Positions 23,603 through 34,510 of a DNA stretch of 64,000 nucleotides are shown here, in pieces. Every line of letters begins with the position of its first letter. Positions within the stretch are counted from its first letter, which is position 1. The notes beneath the pieces were generated by a model that was not told the DNA's origin, searched no databases, and saw only the letters and a list, made by a program, of their open reading frames with translations. The position numbers and the translations under genes were made by a program. Origin of the DNA: Anthostomella pinea (lineage: Eukaryota > Ascomycota > Sordariomycetes > Xylariales > Xylariaceae); assembly GCA_963556695.1 (NCBI GenBank), contig CAUWAG010000012.1, positions 4,402,001-4,466,000 of the forward strand. The letters run 5' to 3'.

Positions 23603-24348
23603 TCAGCTGGGATGGTCACGGACTGTCTCAGAGCAGGAGGAGGGGTGTAGTACCAGATCAGCCTCTGCCTGGGCGATATGTTGCACAGGTACGAGGACCA
23701 GTAGGAAGGCTACACTGAGGAAGCCAAATCCTTGAGCGAGGCGCACCTAGAATAGGGCAGGGCCGGCGTTAGACGAGCTAGTCCAAAGGGTTCGTATCCT
23801 CGACGCGCGCTCACAATGACGCCCTTATCCCAGGCAAAGACTACCAGATCCGAGAGCCTTGTAACCAGATCCCATCGAGCAGTAATGTAGCCAGCTACGA
23901 AGATCGCTAGGGTCAGGACGGAGAAGGGGTGCATATAGGATAGGTCGGAGGGTGGCTATCGGCACTCGCGAAGCATGCCTGAGCTGTCGCGTTCGAATGA
24001 TAGACGGAAGACGGTGGTTTGAAGAACCAGAGAGGCCGTGGTCAGTCGAAGGTAAGACGTTCGACAGGATTGGTGGGTTATATCCCGGAAGTATCGGTAG
24101 AAACGATAGAGTCTTGACTCGCGGCGTTTGGTGTCGGCGTGGGTATCGCTGCGACTCGATTTCGATGTTGATGTCGCACGGGCTGTTCTGCTCCGGTCGT
24201 GTCCAGATGTGGTGGTGCAGTACCGAACGTGGGAACCGTAACGTCGAGCGCCGAGGAGGGTAAGAGGATCGCGAGTGTCGTTGGTTAGAAGTCTTCCAGT
24301 AGATGCGCTGGGTGAAGTGGTGAAGTGGTGATGGTGTTGGTTGAACAT
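23603..24348 (-). CDS. Small predicted two-pass membrane protein, probably mitochondrial
   Basis: I infer three exons: from the ATG at 24348 to roughly 24010 (this donor is not fixed), 23955-23815, and 23746-23603. The intron 23814-23747 (GTGAGC...TTCTAG) joins KGVI to VRLAQGF in frame. The N-terminal part is rich in Arg, His, Ser and Thr, like a mitochondrial targeting sequence, and ends with RLYRFYRYFRD. Then comes one hydrophobic helix (FSVLTLAIFVAGYITARWDL), a short loop and a second (FGFLSVAFLLVLVPV) that appears only after splicing. I do not recognise the family. The gene ends 105 bp upstream of the GPI1 start on the same strand. The ordered splice signals and the second helix argue for a real gene; the first intron remains uncertain. 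Confidence 0.5.
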
Positions 24349-25155
24349 TCCAGGTCGGCGCGGAGGAGCTGCTAATGGAAGCTACCCGTAGCGGTAGCGG
24401 GTGATTGGCGCCCCTTGCAGATTCAAGATTCGTGCAGAGTCGCATTGCCTGGACACACCCGACCGCTCCAACCCAACCCAACAAACTCGAGTCTGAGCGC
24501 GTTTGTGTCACTGAATCAATCGACTAGAACAAAATTTGATTGAGCTATTACTCGTCAGGGCTAGGTAAAGATGTAGTACCTAGGGGCAATACAGCCCATC
24601 TTCTCAGATACATTAATAACCTTACCAATCGACGGCAACTTGCAGCAATTGAAACTTCAACCGCCCGCGACCCCTATGAGTCTAATAAGCATATGCCCGT
24701 TGGTGACGACTTCATCCTAGTGGTAGTTGTGTCTCCTCGCCCATGTAGAGGCTCGGACTGGCGGTGGAGAACACAAATAAAAAAGAAGTCGAGTTGAAGA
24801 GTGTCAGCAGTGGAAGTATGTGGACATGCAAGCTGTATAACTGGTCGAGAGAAGTTGCGGAAAAGGGGTTGAACCTCTGAGAAGAGCCATGAGTTGGGAA
24901 TATATGTGTGAACGGAGGGGAGCCGGTTTGCCCATATGAATACGAGCTTCTCTGCCCCATCGCAACTGGTGTCCCCATTTCCCATCCCCAAACGCCGTAC
25001 TGCCAAGTCATTACCGGTACGTAGTTTGTACAAGACGATGCCTGGTCCGCCAACCATGTCGTCCAACTTGAGCTCAGCCTCACCAGCTGCCGGCATTAGC
25101 TACGGCGAGCACCCCGGATACTCGGCACCATCGTGAGGCCCGGAGCCCATCTCTG
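24349..25155. other. Intergenic region between the small membrane-protein gene and MDM35
   Basis: About 0.8 kb. Open frames exist on both strands (for example minus 24674-25096) but overlap and match nothing I know. Part of it should be the 3' UTR of MDM35 and the promoter of the next minus-strand gene. Confidence 0.4.
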
Positions 25156-25594
25156 TCATTTCCGTTTCATGTGCTCGGCATCGTTCTCTTTGTTGTCTTC
25201 CCGGGCCTCCTTCAGCAGCTTATCTATGCCGCGCTCCTTCAGTGCGACCTGTTGGTGGTGCGAGTGGTTAGGTTGCAAGTCAGTCAGGTTCAGTTGTGGT
25301 GTCAGTGACGTACGCTGAGACACTTCTGATAGTCCTCGAAGAGCTTCGTACACTCATTATCATCCGTCTTTCCGGTGCCTCGAAGGTACTCTAAAAGATT
25401 GTTAGCTCTGCACATAGACAAAAGGGGTGCTGGCATGAGCGCTGCAGCTTGGAAACATACTCTCGCTATACCACTTAAGAAAGCAAGTATCGTACCGTCT
25501 GGTTTCGAGTCAGACTGCCTTTCCTCATGATGCACCTAGGATGCCGTACTCACTCTTTGACCCCGTTGCATTCCGGCGCCAGCGATGCCGACAT
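25156..25594 (-). CDS. MDM35: Mitochondrial distribution/lipid-transfer chaperone Mdm35 (TRIAP1)
   Basis: Four small exons, 25594-25554, 25498-25461, 25390-25314 and 25248-25156, total 249 nt and give 82 aa. None of the exons would be called alone, but every junction is GT-AG and in frame. The product starts MSASLAPECNGVKERYDTCF and carries the twin CX9C motif: Cys-NGVKERYDT-Cys and Cys-TKLFEDYQK-Cys. It continues KYLRGTGKTDDNE and VALKERGIDKLL, hallmarks of Mdm35/TRIAP1. The protein is imported into the mitochondrial intermembrane space by the Mia40 disulfide relay and partners Ups1/Ups2 in phosphatidic acid and phosphatidylserine transfer. The lysine-rich tail is a little longer than in yeast. 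It is divergent from RRP6 with about 420 bp between starts. Confidence 0.93.
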
Positions 25595-26016
25595 ATTGAT
25601 GTAAGCAGGAAGCGGCTCTTTGCGATTATGTTGACGTGAGGGAAAGAAAGTAACTGGGGTCGTGAAAAGAGATTAGAATATACGATATAATACAGAGTTG
25701 TGCTGCATCTGTTTCTGCAGCTGTCGTCTTCAATGTTCTTCATACGATACAGTCAGTACGAGTGAATGAGGTTTAGCGGGACAAGGTACGGAGGTGTGAG
25801 CCGTGAGAGATGCGTTATCGTGCTTATCTTAGCGCATCCTTAGTGCTGTACCTACCTGGTATCCATGCGCGGTGTTAATTCCGCCGACTGACTGCTCCAA
25901 ACATTGATTTTTTTCAATGAGGAAAGTCTGGGCTGTCTGCCTGTCGCATCCCGACTCCGAAACCCCAAACGCCTTCAAAGCTGCGACACGGCACGCAACA
26001 ACGTAGCACCCACACC

Positions 26017-28782
26017 ATGGGTTCTCCTCAGGACTTCAAGTCCGTTCAGGACAAGATTCAGAGCGCGCTCGTCGCCGTCACCAGATCCGTCAACACAATT
26101 GCCGCCGAAGACCTCAGCTTCCACCGGACCAGTAACCCCACCGTCGAGGAAGAACTCGACGATACCACCTCCCGCCTGCTCACCCTCACTTCGTCCCTGC
26201 TCAAGTCTGCGACTAAGAGTACCCAGCTCCAGGTCCCTGATCTGGAGGACACCGACGACGTCGACGTGCATTGGTCGCGCGTGGTGGATGTAGTCGACAC
26301 CCTGCTGGAGAAGGCCGACACGAGCCTGGATGAATACACCGGTGCCATCAAGAGGAAGGCTGGCCCAGCGTCCGAACAACCCGTCCCGCCAGGCAAGAAG
26401 ACAAGATACGCCCTCGAACCTTCCGTCCGTCGCGCCAACGTCCTCAAGCCGCAGAACGCATTTGAGGTCAAGCCCGACAATCTACACTCGACACCATGGA
26501 AGCCGCTGCTGACTCACAAGCCACACGCCATGGTCCCGCTGGAAAAGAGTCTTGGAACCCTGAATGATGAATCCCAGACTGCACAGTACGACTACTCGCT
26601 TTTCTTGCCCCAGTTGTTCCAGACGCGCCGTGATAACCTTCAAGCGTCGGTGCCACGCACGCCAGAGGAGGAAAAGAACGCACAACACAGGAGAACCCTG
26701 AAGCAACAGAAGAAGCTGGCTTCGCTAAGTTCGGTTTAGAGAGCTGACAGCAAGTTCAGATTCAAGCATCCCTACGAGACCGAAATCCTCAACCTTGACT
26801 ACCCGGAGTCTGTATTTGAAACCACCGCACCTACCAAATACCTTCCCTTCGAGACGACCACCGCCACCTTCGTCAACGCATTCGAGGGTGTCCTGTTGAT
26901 GCTTGAGGAGCTCAGGGGAGCTACGGAGATTGCCATCGACACGGAACATCATGACTTCAGGACATACAGTGGACTTCTTTCGCTGATGCAGATCAGCACC
27001 CGCGAGAAGGACTGGATAGTCGATACCCTGCAACCGTGGCGCCACAAGCTAGAGGTTCTGAATGAGGTGTTTGCCGACCCAAAGATTGTCAAGGTCAGCA
27101 ACTATGCTCTACTCGGTCGTCTCTCATTGCTAATAGTCTCCAGGTGCTTCATGGTGCATACATGGATATCATATGGCTCCAGAGAGACTGCGGTCTCTAC
27201 ATAGTTGGACTCTTTGACACATTCGAGGCTGCATGCGCCTTGCAATATCCTGCGCGAAGTCTCGCATACCTTCTTAAAAGATTTGTCGATTTCGATGCTG
27301 ACAAGAAGTATCAACTGGCCGACTGGCGTATACGGTACGAATCCAACCTCGGCGTGACCTATTAAAGCGACCGTGAAAAGCGTAGGCGCAGCTAACGAGC
27401 TTGACAGTCCGATACCTGATGAGATGTTCTACTATGCCCGATCAGACACTCACTACCTCCTCTACATCTATGACATGCTACGAAACGAATTATTGGAACG
27501 ATCCTCCGATGAACCTGGCCAGAACCTGATGCGTCAAGTACTCGACAAATCAAAGGAGACATCTTTGCGACGGTACGAGACAACCTCATACGACGCAGAT
27601 GGAGGACAAGGTCCATTCGGCTGGTTTAATATGCTCATCCGCCAGTCTGCGGGCGGGTTCTCGAGAGAACAATTTGCCGCATTCCGCGCAATTCACAAGT
27701 GGCGAGATGAAGTCGCCCGCCGTGAAGATGAGAGCCCCCTTTACGTCATGAACAACGCAACGGTCTTCAGTGTCACTAGGGGCATGCCACCAGACCCCAA
27801 AGCACTCCACGGGATGTTGGACAAGCATTCTTACCTCGCTAAACAAGAAGTGGCGGAGTTGTCGAAGATAATCAACCAGGCAAAAGCCGAGGGCGCGGAC
27901 GGACCCAGCGTGGCCGAGGTTATCCAGGGAACTGCGCCTTCCACCGCCATGGGGGTCGGCGATGTGGCCAAAGCGGTTTTCCCTCAGCTTAGAAACCCCG
28001 AGAAACAAGATGCAATAGAGACGAAAGATCTGATCTCTCAAACGTCTCGGTTATGGGGCAAGGTTGCGATGAGCAGTCGGTGGGATCAAGGGGTCGACGT
28101 GGACAGTCCCAAAGGCTTGCAGTTTGAACTGCCTTGGGCCCGCTTCATTCAGTCAGCTCAATTACTAGACGATCAGACCCAGCTTGCCGAGCAGACGTCA
28201 ACTGCTGTCAACGGCACGACTGAACCCACCCCCGCACCATCCGAGACAGCACCGCAAGAGCGAGAAGATAACGAGTTTACGCTAAAGACTGGTCTGAAGC
28301 GCAAAGCCCCTGAGCCGGATTCCGAATCCGAGTCTGCGCCTGAATCAGAAGACGACGACGAAGCAGCTCACCTGCCAGCGATAAAGTCAACATCCATTGC
28401 GGGAGCGGAAGAAATTGCGATCGCCGACACGGACAACAGTGAAGAAGAGAGGAGAGAAAGGAAAGCCGCCAAGAAAGCTCGGAAGCAAGCACGCAAAGAG
28501 CGCCAGGAGCGTAAGGAGCGTAAGAAAGCCGAAAAGCTAGCGAATCAGGCTAAGAGCTCCGGTGCTTCGACCAAGGACGAGCAGGGCGAGAGCGAAGACG
28601 ACGAGCCTTTCGATTACAGCAAGGCAAAATCGGTGCTTCATACAAAACGCAGTGCCAACACAGATGGTGGCAAGCAACGAAAGGCTCGGTTCAATCCCTA
28701 CGGCATGAGTGCCGACGGGCCGAAGCCTGCGCGCAGGATGCATGGTGAGAAGCCTGGTAAGAGTGCTACATTCAAGAAATGA
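26017..28782 (+). CDS. RRP6: Nuclear exosome 3'-5' exoribonuclease Rrp6
   Basis: The exons are 26017-26585, 26760-27093, 27144-27334 and 27408-28782. They sum to 2469 nt, giving 822 aa. The first intron (174 nt) is open in frame up to a TAG at 26737, so unspliced reading mimics a premature stop; splicing gives [12 protein letters not shown] as in relatives. Domains: N-terminal PMC2NT region (about 1-100), which binds Rrp47 in yeast; a DEDDy exonuclease with Asp250 and Glu252 in AIDTEHHD, the Asp of [13 protein letters not shown], and [10 protein letters not shown]; an HRDC domain after [15 protein letters not shown]; and a long acidic then Lys/Arg-rich tail with coiled-coil character and probable nuclear signals. 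Rrp6 trims rRNA, snoRNA and aberrant transcripts in the nucleus and also affects heterochromatin. All four acidic residues and the Tyr are present. Confidence 0.93.
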
Positions 28783-31198
28783 GTACTTACTTGACCAACG
28801 TATGAATGTTTTGAGTTGCATTGCCTGGCGTTTGGGAGCAACGGACAAGCAAAACAAGGGACATTGTTTTGTGTAAGAACCTAGTAACCTGGTGTTGGGT
28901 TCGGCGAATCCTCTCTGGATTATCGCTCCACTGAGTAAGTAGACAGAATGACGAATGTAGCATTCGACGTTATTGTGAACAGCACGGTATATATCTGTTC
29001 GAGCGAGCGGCGTTTGTTGCCGTGCTTTGAACACCATGGTATTGACGGCTTGTAAATATCTATCAAATTGATTGCGGCGGACGTTCACTTACCTACTTGA
29101 AGTGTTTTGGACGAACGAAGTTGAAGCTTTGTGAAGTGATTGACATACATAATGATAGGGTTTCCTCGCCTCTTCCCCGGACCCACGAGATATGGAACCG
29201 ATTATTGAAGTATAGGGAACCGATGGTTATGTGACAGTAGGAGGCAATAGGTTGAGGGAAGGCGAGAAGGGATCAACAGCAAAAGGGGTCTCAGTGAAAC
29301 CGTTGCTCATGTCTCAGCCTAAGATCTCGAGACCTTTTGAGAATGTAGCCAATAGAAGAGTACTGTCTTTTGGGGTGGCATATCGGAGTATGACATGGGT
29401 TTCCAAAACTTGATATTTTACTGATGTTGCTTCGTTCAATTGTAGCGTTCTTGTCTGTGATTCGTCATGGATCTATGAGCACCGTTTGTTGCTGTATGTC
29501 CTACGACTTTGGTGAGCAGATCGCAGGACTGTTAACCAATATTCCTCATGCACGCCTTCAGGCACGCAAGCGCAATGTCGTTTTGCACACACATGAGCTC
29601 GCAAAAATGCAGGTAATCGCAACCCTCTTCTTCGCGAACGCCGCCCTATAAGTCTTTCTGCCTCCTTTCTCGCAATTCCATGCCCACCACCACCTCATCC
29701 TAGGCACAGCAAACAAAGAAGTATGATAATACGTAGATCACAGAGGCGCCTTCGTCATCCCTGCTTTCGTAAGTCGTCTCGTGGGCTGCTCAATCGATTC
29801 GCACACCCAAGTGGCCGCGCCGCAGGCTGATCTGCCGGCCATAGGGTCACGAAGATGTTCAACAGCGGTTGCTACCTCAAGGCCGCATCCGTTGAGTGCG
29901 ACGTCCACGCACTGCCTCGCAATTACTTGTCTATCTTAGGTTGGGATTTTCAACGAAGGAGATGAAGGCCGGAGGGTTGGGTTGGGGTGATAGGGGAGAC
30001 AAGCAATGGAGGGCTTTCGAGTCCTCAATGCGAGCCGATTAACACAGCAGCAAACCGACGAAATGATAAAGAAAAATAGTAGCCAGGACGCTGTATTGAT
30101 TATCTCGGTCGGGTCCTCCACGGGATGAGACCAGTTCACAGAGTGAGTTCATAACGAGCCCTTCCATTTGCCCAGACAGAGTTTCCTCTCAAGACCCCGA
30201 ATCGGGGCCTTTGGCACATCTTGCTGTCTGTCCATGACCTACTTGCCATTACTGTATGCCTAATTCATGATCAATTTTGCCTACTTCATGGTCCCCGACC
30301 ATGAAGGACTAAGCTATCGACCATATCTTCGTATGTACTGCCGCCCCTGAGACGACAACGGCTGATGGTGAGCGCATAGGGTTCTGCATGTGTATCAACC
30401 GGGTGATCGGCCTGGAGTGGCAATGAAGCTGGCGCATATACGGATTGTTCCCTTTAGCTCTGAGGTGGACTTTGTCACGAGACGATGTTTGTGGCATGAA
30501 GCTGCGTCACAGCAGGCAAACAAGCTCGCTGCTGTAGCAAGCTGCAGCATGGTAGGCAAACAAGCTCCCAGAAGCGGCCAGATACGATGACTCTAATATA
30601 CAACAGCTGACTCACCCAGTACCTGGTATCAGGTTGTAGCCAAGATAGACGTGAATTGGCGCCAGGCTGAACGGTTAATGCGTTCCGACAACGTTACACG
30701 GCATTACCCCTTGCTTCAAGATGTGACTGCATTCAATGCGAACCCCCCTATCGGATAAGCGGGGTGGTCTACCCCTGTCACTTTAAGATGAGCACCTCCC
30801 AAAACAACGTCGTAAGCGATAACGAGGGTCGCGACGGTCACGAGGGTCCTCGTTGTCGCGTAACACGTCAGCGGCAACACGTACCTATCTGCTTAAGTAC
30901 TTACCTACTGACACTGTCTGTCCGACAATCTTTCTCACTTCATAAAAAGGGTTTATCAGTCGACCTGCGCCGGCAGCATACTAGATTCATCTGACTCGAA
31001 GAGTCTCGGCCATCTCCTTCTCCTGTTCAACACTCCCTACTGCTCAGCTATCAGACTCGCCCTCGGTCCTGCTGCATCTACATCAGCATCACACGCGCCC
31101 GGTGAGTTATCAATGGCAGGCCACTCTGCGCAATGATCTATCCATCTTTCAGCAGCCCTCTAACGCTTTGACAGTAAAAGAGTCAAGACATTTACGCG
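28783..31198. other. Intergenic region, 2.4 kb
   Basis: I see no supportable gene between RRP6 and the SnoaL-like gene. At 30818-30859 an imperfect inverted repeat pairs GCGATAACGAGG with CCTCGTTGTCGC (11 of 12) around an 18-nt loop. The right end, about 31000-31198, is pyrimidine-rich, as in fungal promoters. Confidence 0.4.
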
Positions 31199-31702
31199 AT
31201 GGCGTGTTCACCAGAAGCCGCGACGGCCATCAGCCGCAAGAAGGCGCGCTACGCCCGCTACGCCGACACGAAGCAATGGGGCGCATACGCCGACGAAGTC
31301 GCGCTCCCGAACTGCACGTACGCCTTCGAGGACGTCAACGGCCTCACGCTGAACGCCGGCGGCAACAAGCTGCAGTTCGCGTCGACGGTCGAGTTCACGG
31401 CCTTCTTTGGCGCCTTCTTCGCCAAGCTGCAGACGCTGCACAACCTCGGCCCGGGCGACTTCACGCAGACGGCGCCCGACGAGGTGCGCGCCGTGTTCTC
31501 GGTCGAAGATCAGATCTTGGCGCCGCCGTTTGGGGCCTGGGCCGAGATCAGGGGCGGGGGCTATTATTACGAGACGTGGAAGATGGTCGATGGGGATTGG
31601 TTTTTGTCGGACCTGCGCATGCGCCGGACTTACCAGAAGATGACTTTGTTGGTGCAGGTCGCGTTTTTCTTCCAGGAGAAGCTTGGCATCTCGATGCTCT
31701 AG
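31199..31702 (+). CDS. SnoaL-like (NTF2-fold) protein
   Basis: Single exon of 167 aa from the ATG at 31199. The sequence is soluble and has the layout of a SnoaL_4-type domain: an N-terminal helix pair (ISRKKARYARYADTKQW), the strand-turn ALPNCTYAF, a central helix (TVEFTAFFGAFFAKLQTLH) and the paired strands GGGYYYETWKMVDGDWFLSDL. This fold includes polyketide cyclases, scytalone dehydratase relatives and many uncharacterised proteins. A catalytic set cannot be assigned. The sheet end RRTYQKM followed by a hydrophobic C-terminus is typical of fungal members. It stands alone, about 23 kb from the NR-PKS with housekeeping genes between, so a role in that pathway is possible but unsupported. 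The gene is GC-rich at third positions relative to its flanks. Confidence 0.7.
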   Translation: MACSPEAATAISRKKARYARYADTKQWGAYADEVALPNCTYAFEDVNGLTLNAGGNKLQFASTVEFTAFFGAFFAKLQTLHNLGPGDFTQTAPDEVRAVFSVEDQILAPPFGAWAEIRGGGYYYETWKMVDGDWFLSDLRMRRTYQKMTLLVQVAFFFQEKLGISML

Positions 31703-33052
31703 ACGCTCTCACCATAATGATTATGTCGACATGAGCAGCCCGAGGTATTCACGGACCTTCTGTCTGCCAATGACTGTGGTCTGAGCACATGAATCACATT
31801 GACCAAGCTACACTCAACCCTCATGAGCCTCCGTGCGCGCATATTGATAATATTCCAGATCACCCGGGGAAAGTATTAGAATACTGGAATAAGCATACAG
31901 GAACATGCAGCTCTAGCTGGATACGCTACTTTCAATTTGACAAACACCAGAACGCCATCACCACAACCATCGCGCAGATGACCGTGGCCGGATTCATGCA
32001 GGAGAAGAAGCCATTCTTAATGTCTGTTCTCCAGGTGTGGCGTGCTCAGTCCCTGAGATGGCTTAGAGAGAAGGCTTGAATCGTTGTCGGTAGAGTTTTG
32101 ACAGAGCTCCCGACAGAGGCTTTGGCAGAGGTTCCGACAGAGGACTTCGTTCTCTACTCTTTGGCCCCGGATGCTCTCTGAGAAATCGAGATCTGCGCTC
32201 CATACTCCCTAAGGCCCTCCGCCTATGAAATTTGGTGTATGGAGACTTATGAGAGTTCAGTGTACCTTGCATTTCCTTCTCGCTGAAGAAGCGTTGAAGG
32301 CCGGCATATATGAGATGGCGTTCATCAACCTCGCGACGGGTTCTTCTTCCGCCTTTGCACTGGGTCAGTCTGCTGGCTCACCCAGCCGAAGCTTGAGCGG
32401 ACGGAGGAGCGAAATAAAGGCGACTGTGAGGACGATGGAGCGTCGCAACGAAAGACCTAGTCGGTAACTCCTGGAACTGCTATATGTGCCATGTTGGCCC
32501 GTGGTAGGCTCGTAAGGGAACAATGAGTAAGTACCCATGCCTATAAGACTTCGCTTGAATGTAATCTCTACTCGTATCCCGTGCATGGCGTAGGAGAAAC
32601 AGGTTTTACCATGTTCCAGTTGATTCCCCCCACGCGTAAATCGCAGCATTGGGTGTCGATAGGTGTGAGCGGCCCATGCCGTATCGCATAATTCACCCTT
32701 GGGCATGTGGCACGCCGTATGCAAAGGTTTAAAGAGCATAACCATGCGAAGTGTGATATACTTTGATCATAATACATTAATAGGAGATAAACATAGCCCA
32801 TTGCTATGAACAGTGATGGTATGACAGCCTCCTGGGTATCCCTATATGATCGCCATAGTCCGTTCCAGGTTAGGAAGCCCTACCCTATCTGGGTAAGTTG
32901 CTCATAATGTTAATATTTACATGGTAGAAAATTACGGCCCTTCTAACATCCAAAGGAGCTCTCGTTGTCAGGAGTGAGTAGAAGAAAATGATGGCTGATG
33001 GATGGGCATGGACAGGGTGAAGCGGTGTCTCGTGTGTGCCACGTTCGCAGAA
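31703..33052. other. Intergenic region
   Basis: This is 1.35 kb with short frames only. One plus-strand frame at 31789-32079 (96 codons from an ATG) has no recognised relative. Several short related words, such as GACAGAG, recur at 32090-32150. No gene is called. Confidence 0.35.
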
Positions 33053-34510
33053 TTATCCGCAGATAGAAGTATCTACAAGTCTGTTAGTGACATGGCAAAC
33101 GATACCCGAGTGGTTTATTAAACTTACCCCACGAGCCCAGCTGAGGAATGACGCCAGCATTGGACAGCTCCTGAAAGTCCCACTCAGGCGCAGACTCGGT
33201 CTTCCAAGTCCAGAAGATCCAACCGTCGGCCTTCTCGTAGGCGACCATCTGCGCCTTGAGGAAGTTCGCAATGTTATCGCGCTCCGACTGGGCGAGGGCA
33301 GCCACCGCGACATTCGACTTCCCAGCGCAAGACCCGATGTAGGAGGACGACGCGCCGTTGTAGTTGAACGTGCCGTCGTAGCGAGCGCCCACGCCGCGGC
33401 CGTTGAGCCAGGTCGCACAGTCCGTCATGGCGCCGGAGAACTCGCCGTTGATGGCCCATTTGTTGGAGCTTGCCAGCTGCTGGCCGAAGCCGCACGCGCT
33501 GGCGATGTGCTGGTCGGTGCTCATCTGCAGCTGGCCCGCATCGAATACCTCGTAGTGGTGGGTATCGAGCAGCAGCGACGACTGCGCCGATGCGGCGCCC
33601 CAGTCGTTCCACGCCGTCGGGCCGAGGAACGCATCGTGGAAGGCTACTGCCACGTTTGAGTTCTGTAGCGTGCCTAGGCCGTCGACCATGAATTGCCGGA
33701 CTGTGTCCATGTTGAGTTGGGGGCTCATGGGCTCGTTGATTAGCTCTATGGCGGCGACTGCTGCATGTGACGAGAAGTCGTTCCGGAGCTTGGTCAGGGC
33801 GCCCAGCGTCTGCTGTACCGTGTCGCCTTGGGTCCAGCTGATGGCTCCGCGTCTTCCCGAGTTGTCCAGGCCGTTCTGCGAGCCGGGCGCGCCGTGCAGG
33901 TCGATCATCACCTATATCCTCTTGTGTTAGCTTCATCGACACGCTCAAATCGTTACATGAAGCATGCCAAAACAGGTGAGTTTACGTACCTTGATGCTCG
34001 CGCTTTGAGCCCAGTCGAGGGCTTGGCCAAGGTATTTGTAGCCGCCGGAGACATAGGGGTCTCCATCCAAGGGTGTGACCGACCAGTAGCCAACAGGAAT
34101 CCGGACGAAGTTAATGCCCTTCGAATGCATGTCGGTGAAGTCCGCAGCCGTGATCCACGAGCTCCAATGTGACTCGAGACGTGTCGATGCCTCAGCTGCC
34201 CCCAAGGTCTTGGTGAGCGTATACTCGTCAACCACATTGTCCGGCGTCGCCTGGAATATGGACGGAGTGATCCATGGCTATAAGACGGTTAGCTGGTCTA
34301 ACAGACAACGTCAAGGTGGCAGCAGAAAGCTCTTCTGACCTCGAGTACGAGCCAACCTCCCAGGTTGACGCCTCTGATCTTCTCGCTGCCGAAGGCGAAT
34401 TTCAGGTCTTTCTTCACCAGAGACATCGGACCATGTGGTGCAGCATTGCCGACGCTGGCCAGCATGGAGGCAGCTATCGCTGCTGATTTCAGAAAATGTA
34501 ACGGACTCAT
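33053..34510 (-). CDS. Secreted exo-beta-1,3-glucanase (GH5_9 type)
   Basis: The exons are 34510-34340, 34277-33990, 33911-33128 and 33072-33053. They total 1263 nt, giving 420 aa. The last exon is only 20 nt and restores the usual family ending (...DTSICG). A signal peptide (LKSAAIAASMLASVGNAA) leads the protein. Family blocks follow in order: [54 protein letters not shown] with the acid/base Glu, LLLDTHHYEVF, WAINGEFSGAMTDC with the nucleophile Glu, and GWIFWTWKTE. The enzyme releases glucose from beta-1,3-glucan chains and takes part in cell-wall remodelling or nutrient use. The length fits the family. An alternative acceptor 8 nt upstream would give an earlier stop and a less typical C-terminus. 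Confidence 0.93.

Noticed and set aside
23825..24511. 228-codon minus-strand frame overlapping the small membrane-protein gene
   Set aside because: Reads a different phase of the same strand; the alternative spliced frame has a leader and two membrane helices.
26737..26739. In-frame TAG early in RRP6, seemingly a nonsense mutation
   Set aside because: The stop falls inside a GT-AG intron (26586-26759, with a CTGAC branch site). Splicing gives [12 protein letters not shown] as in relatives, and the total length closes in frame.
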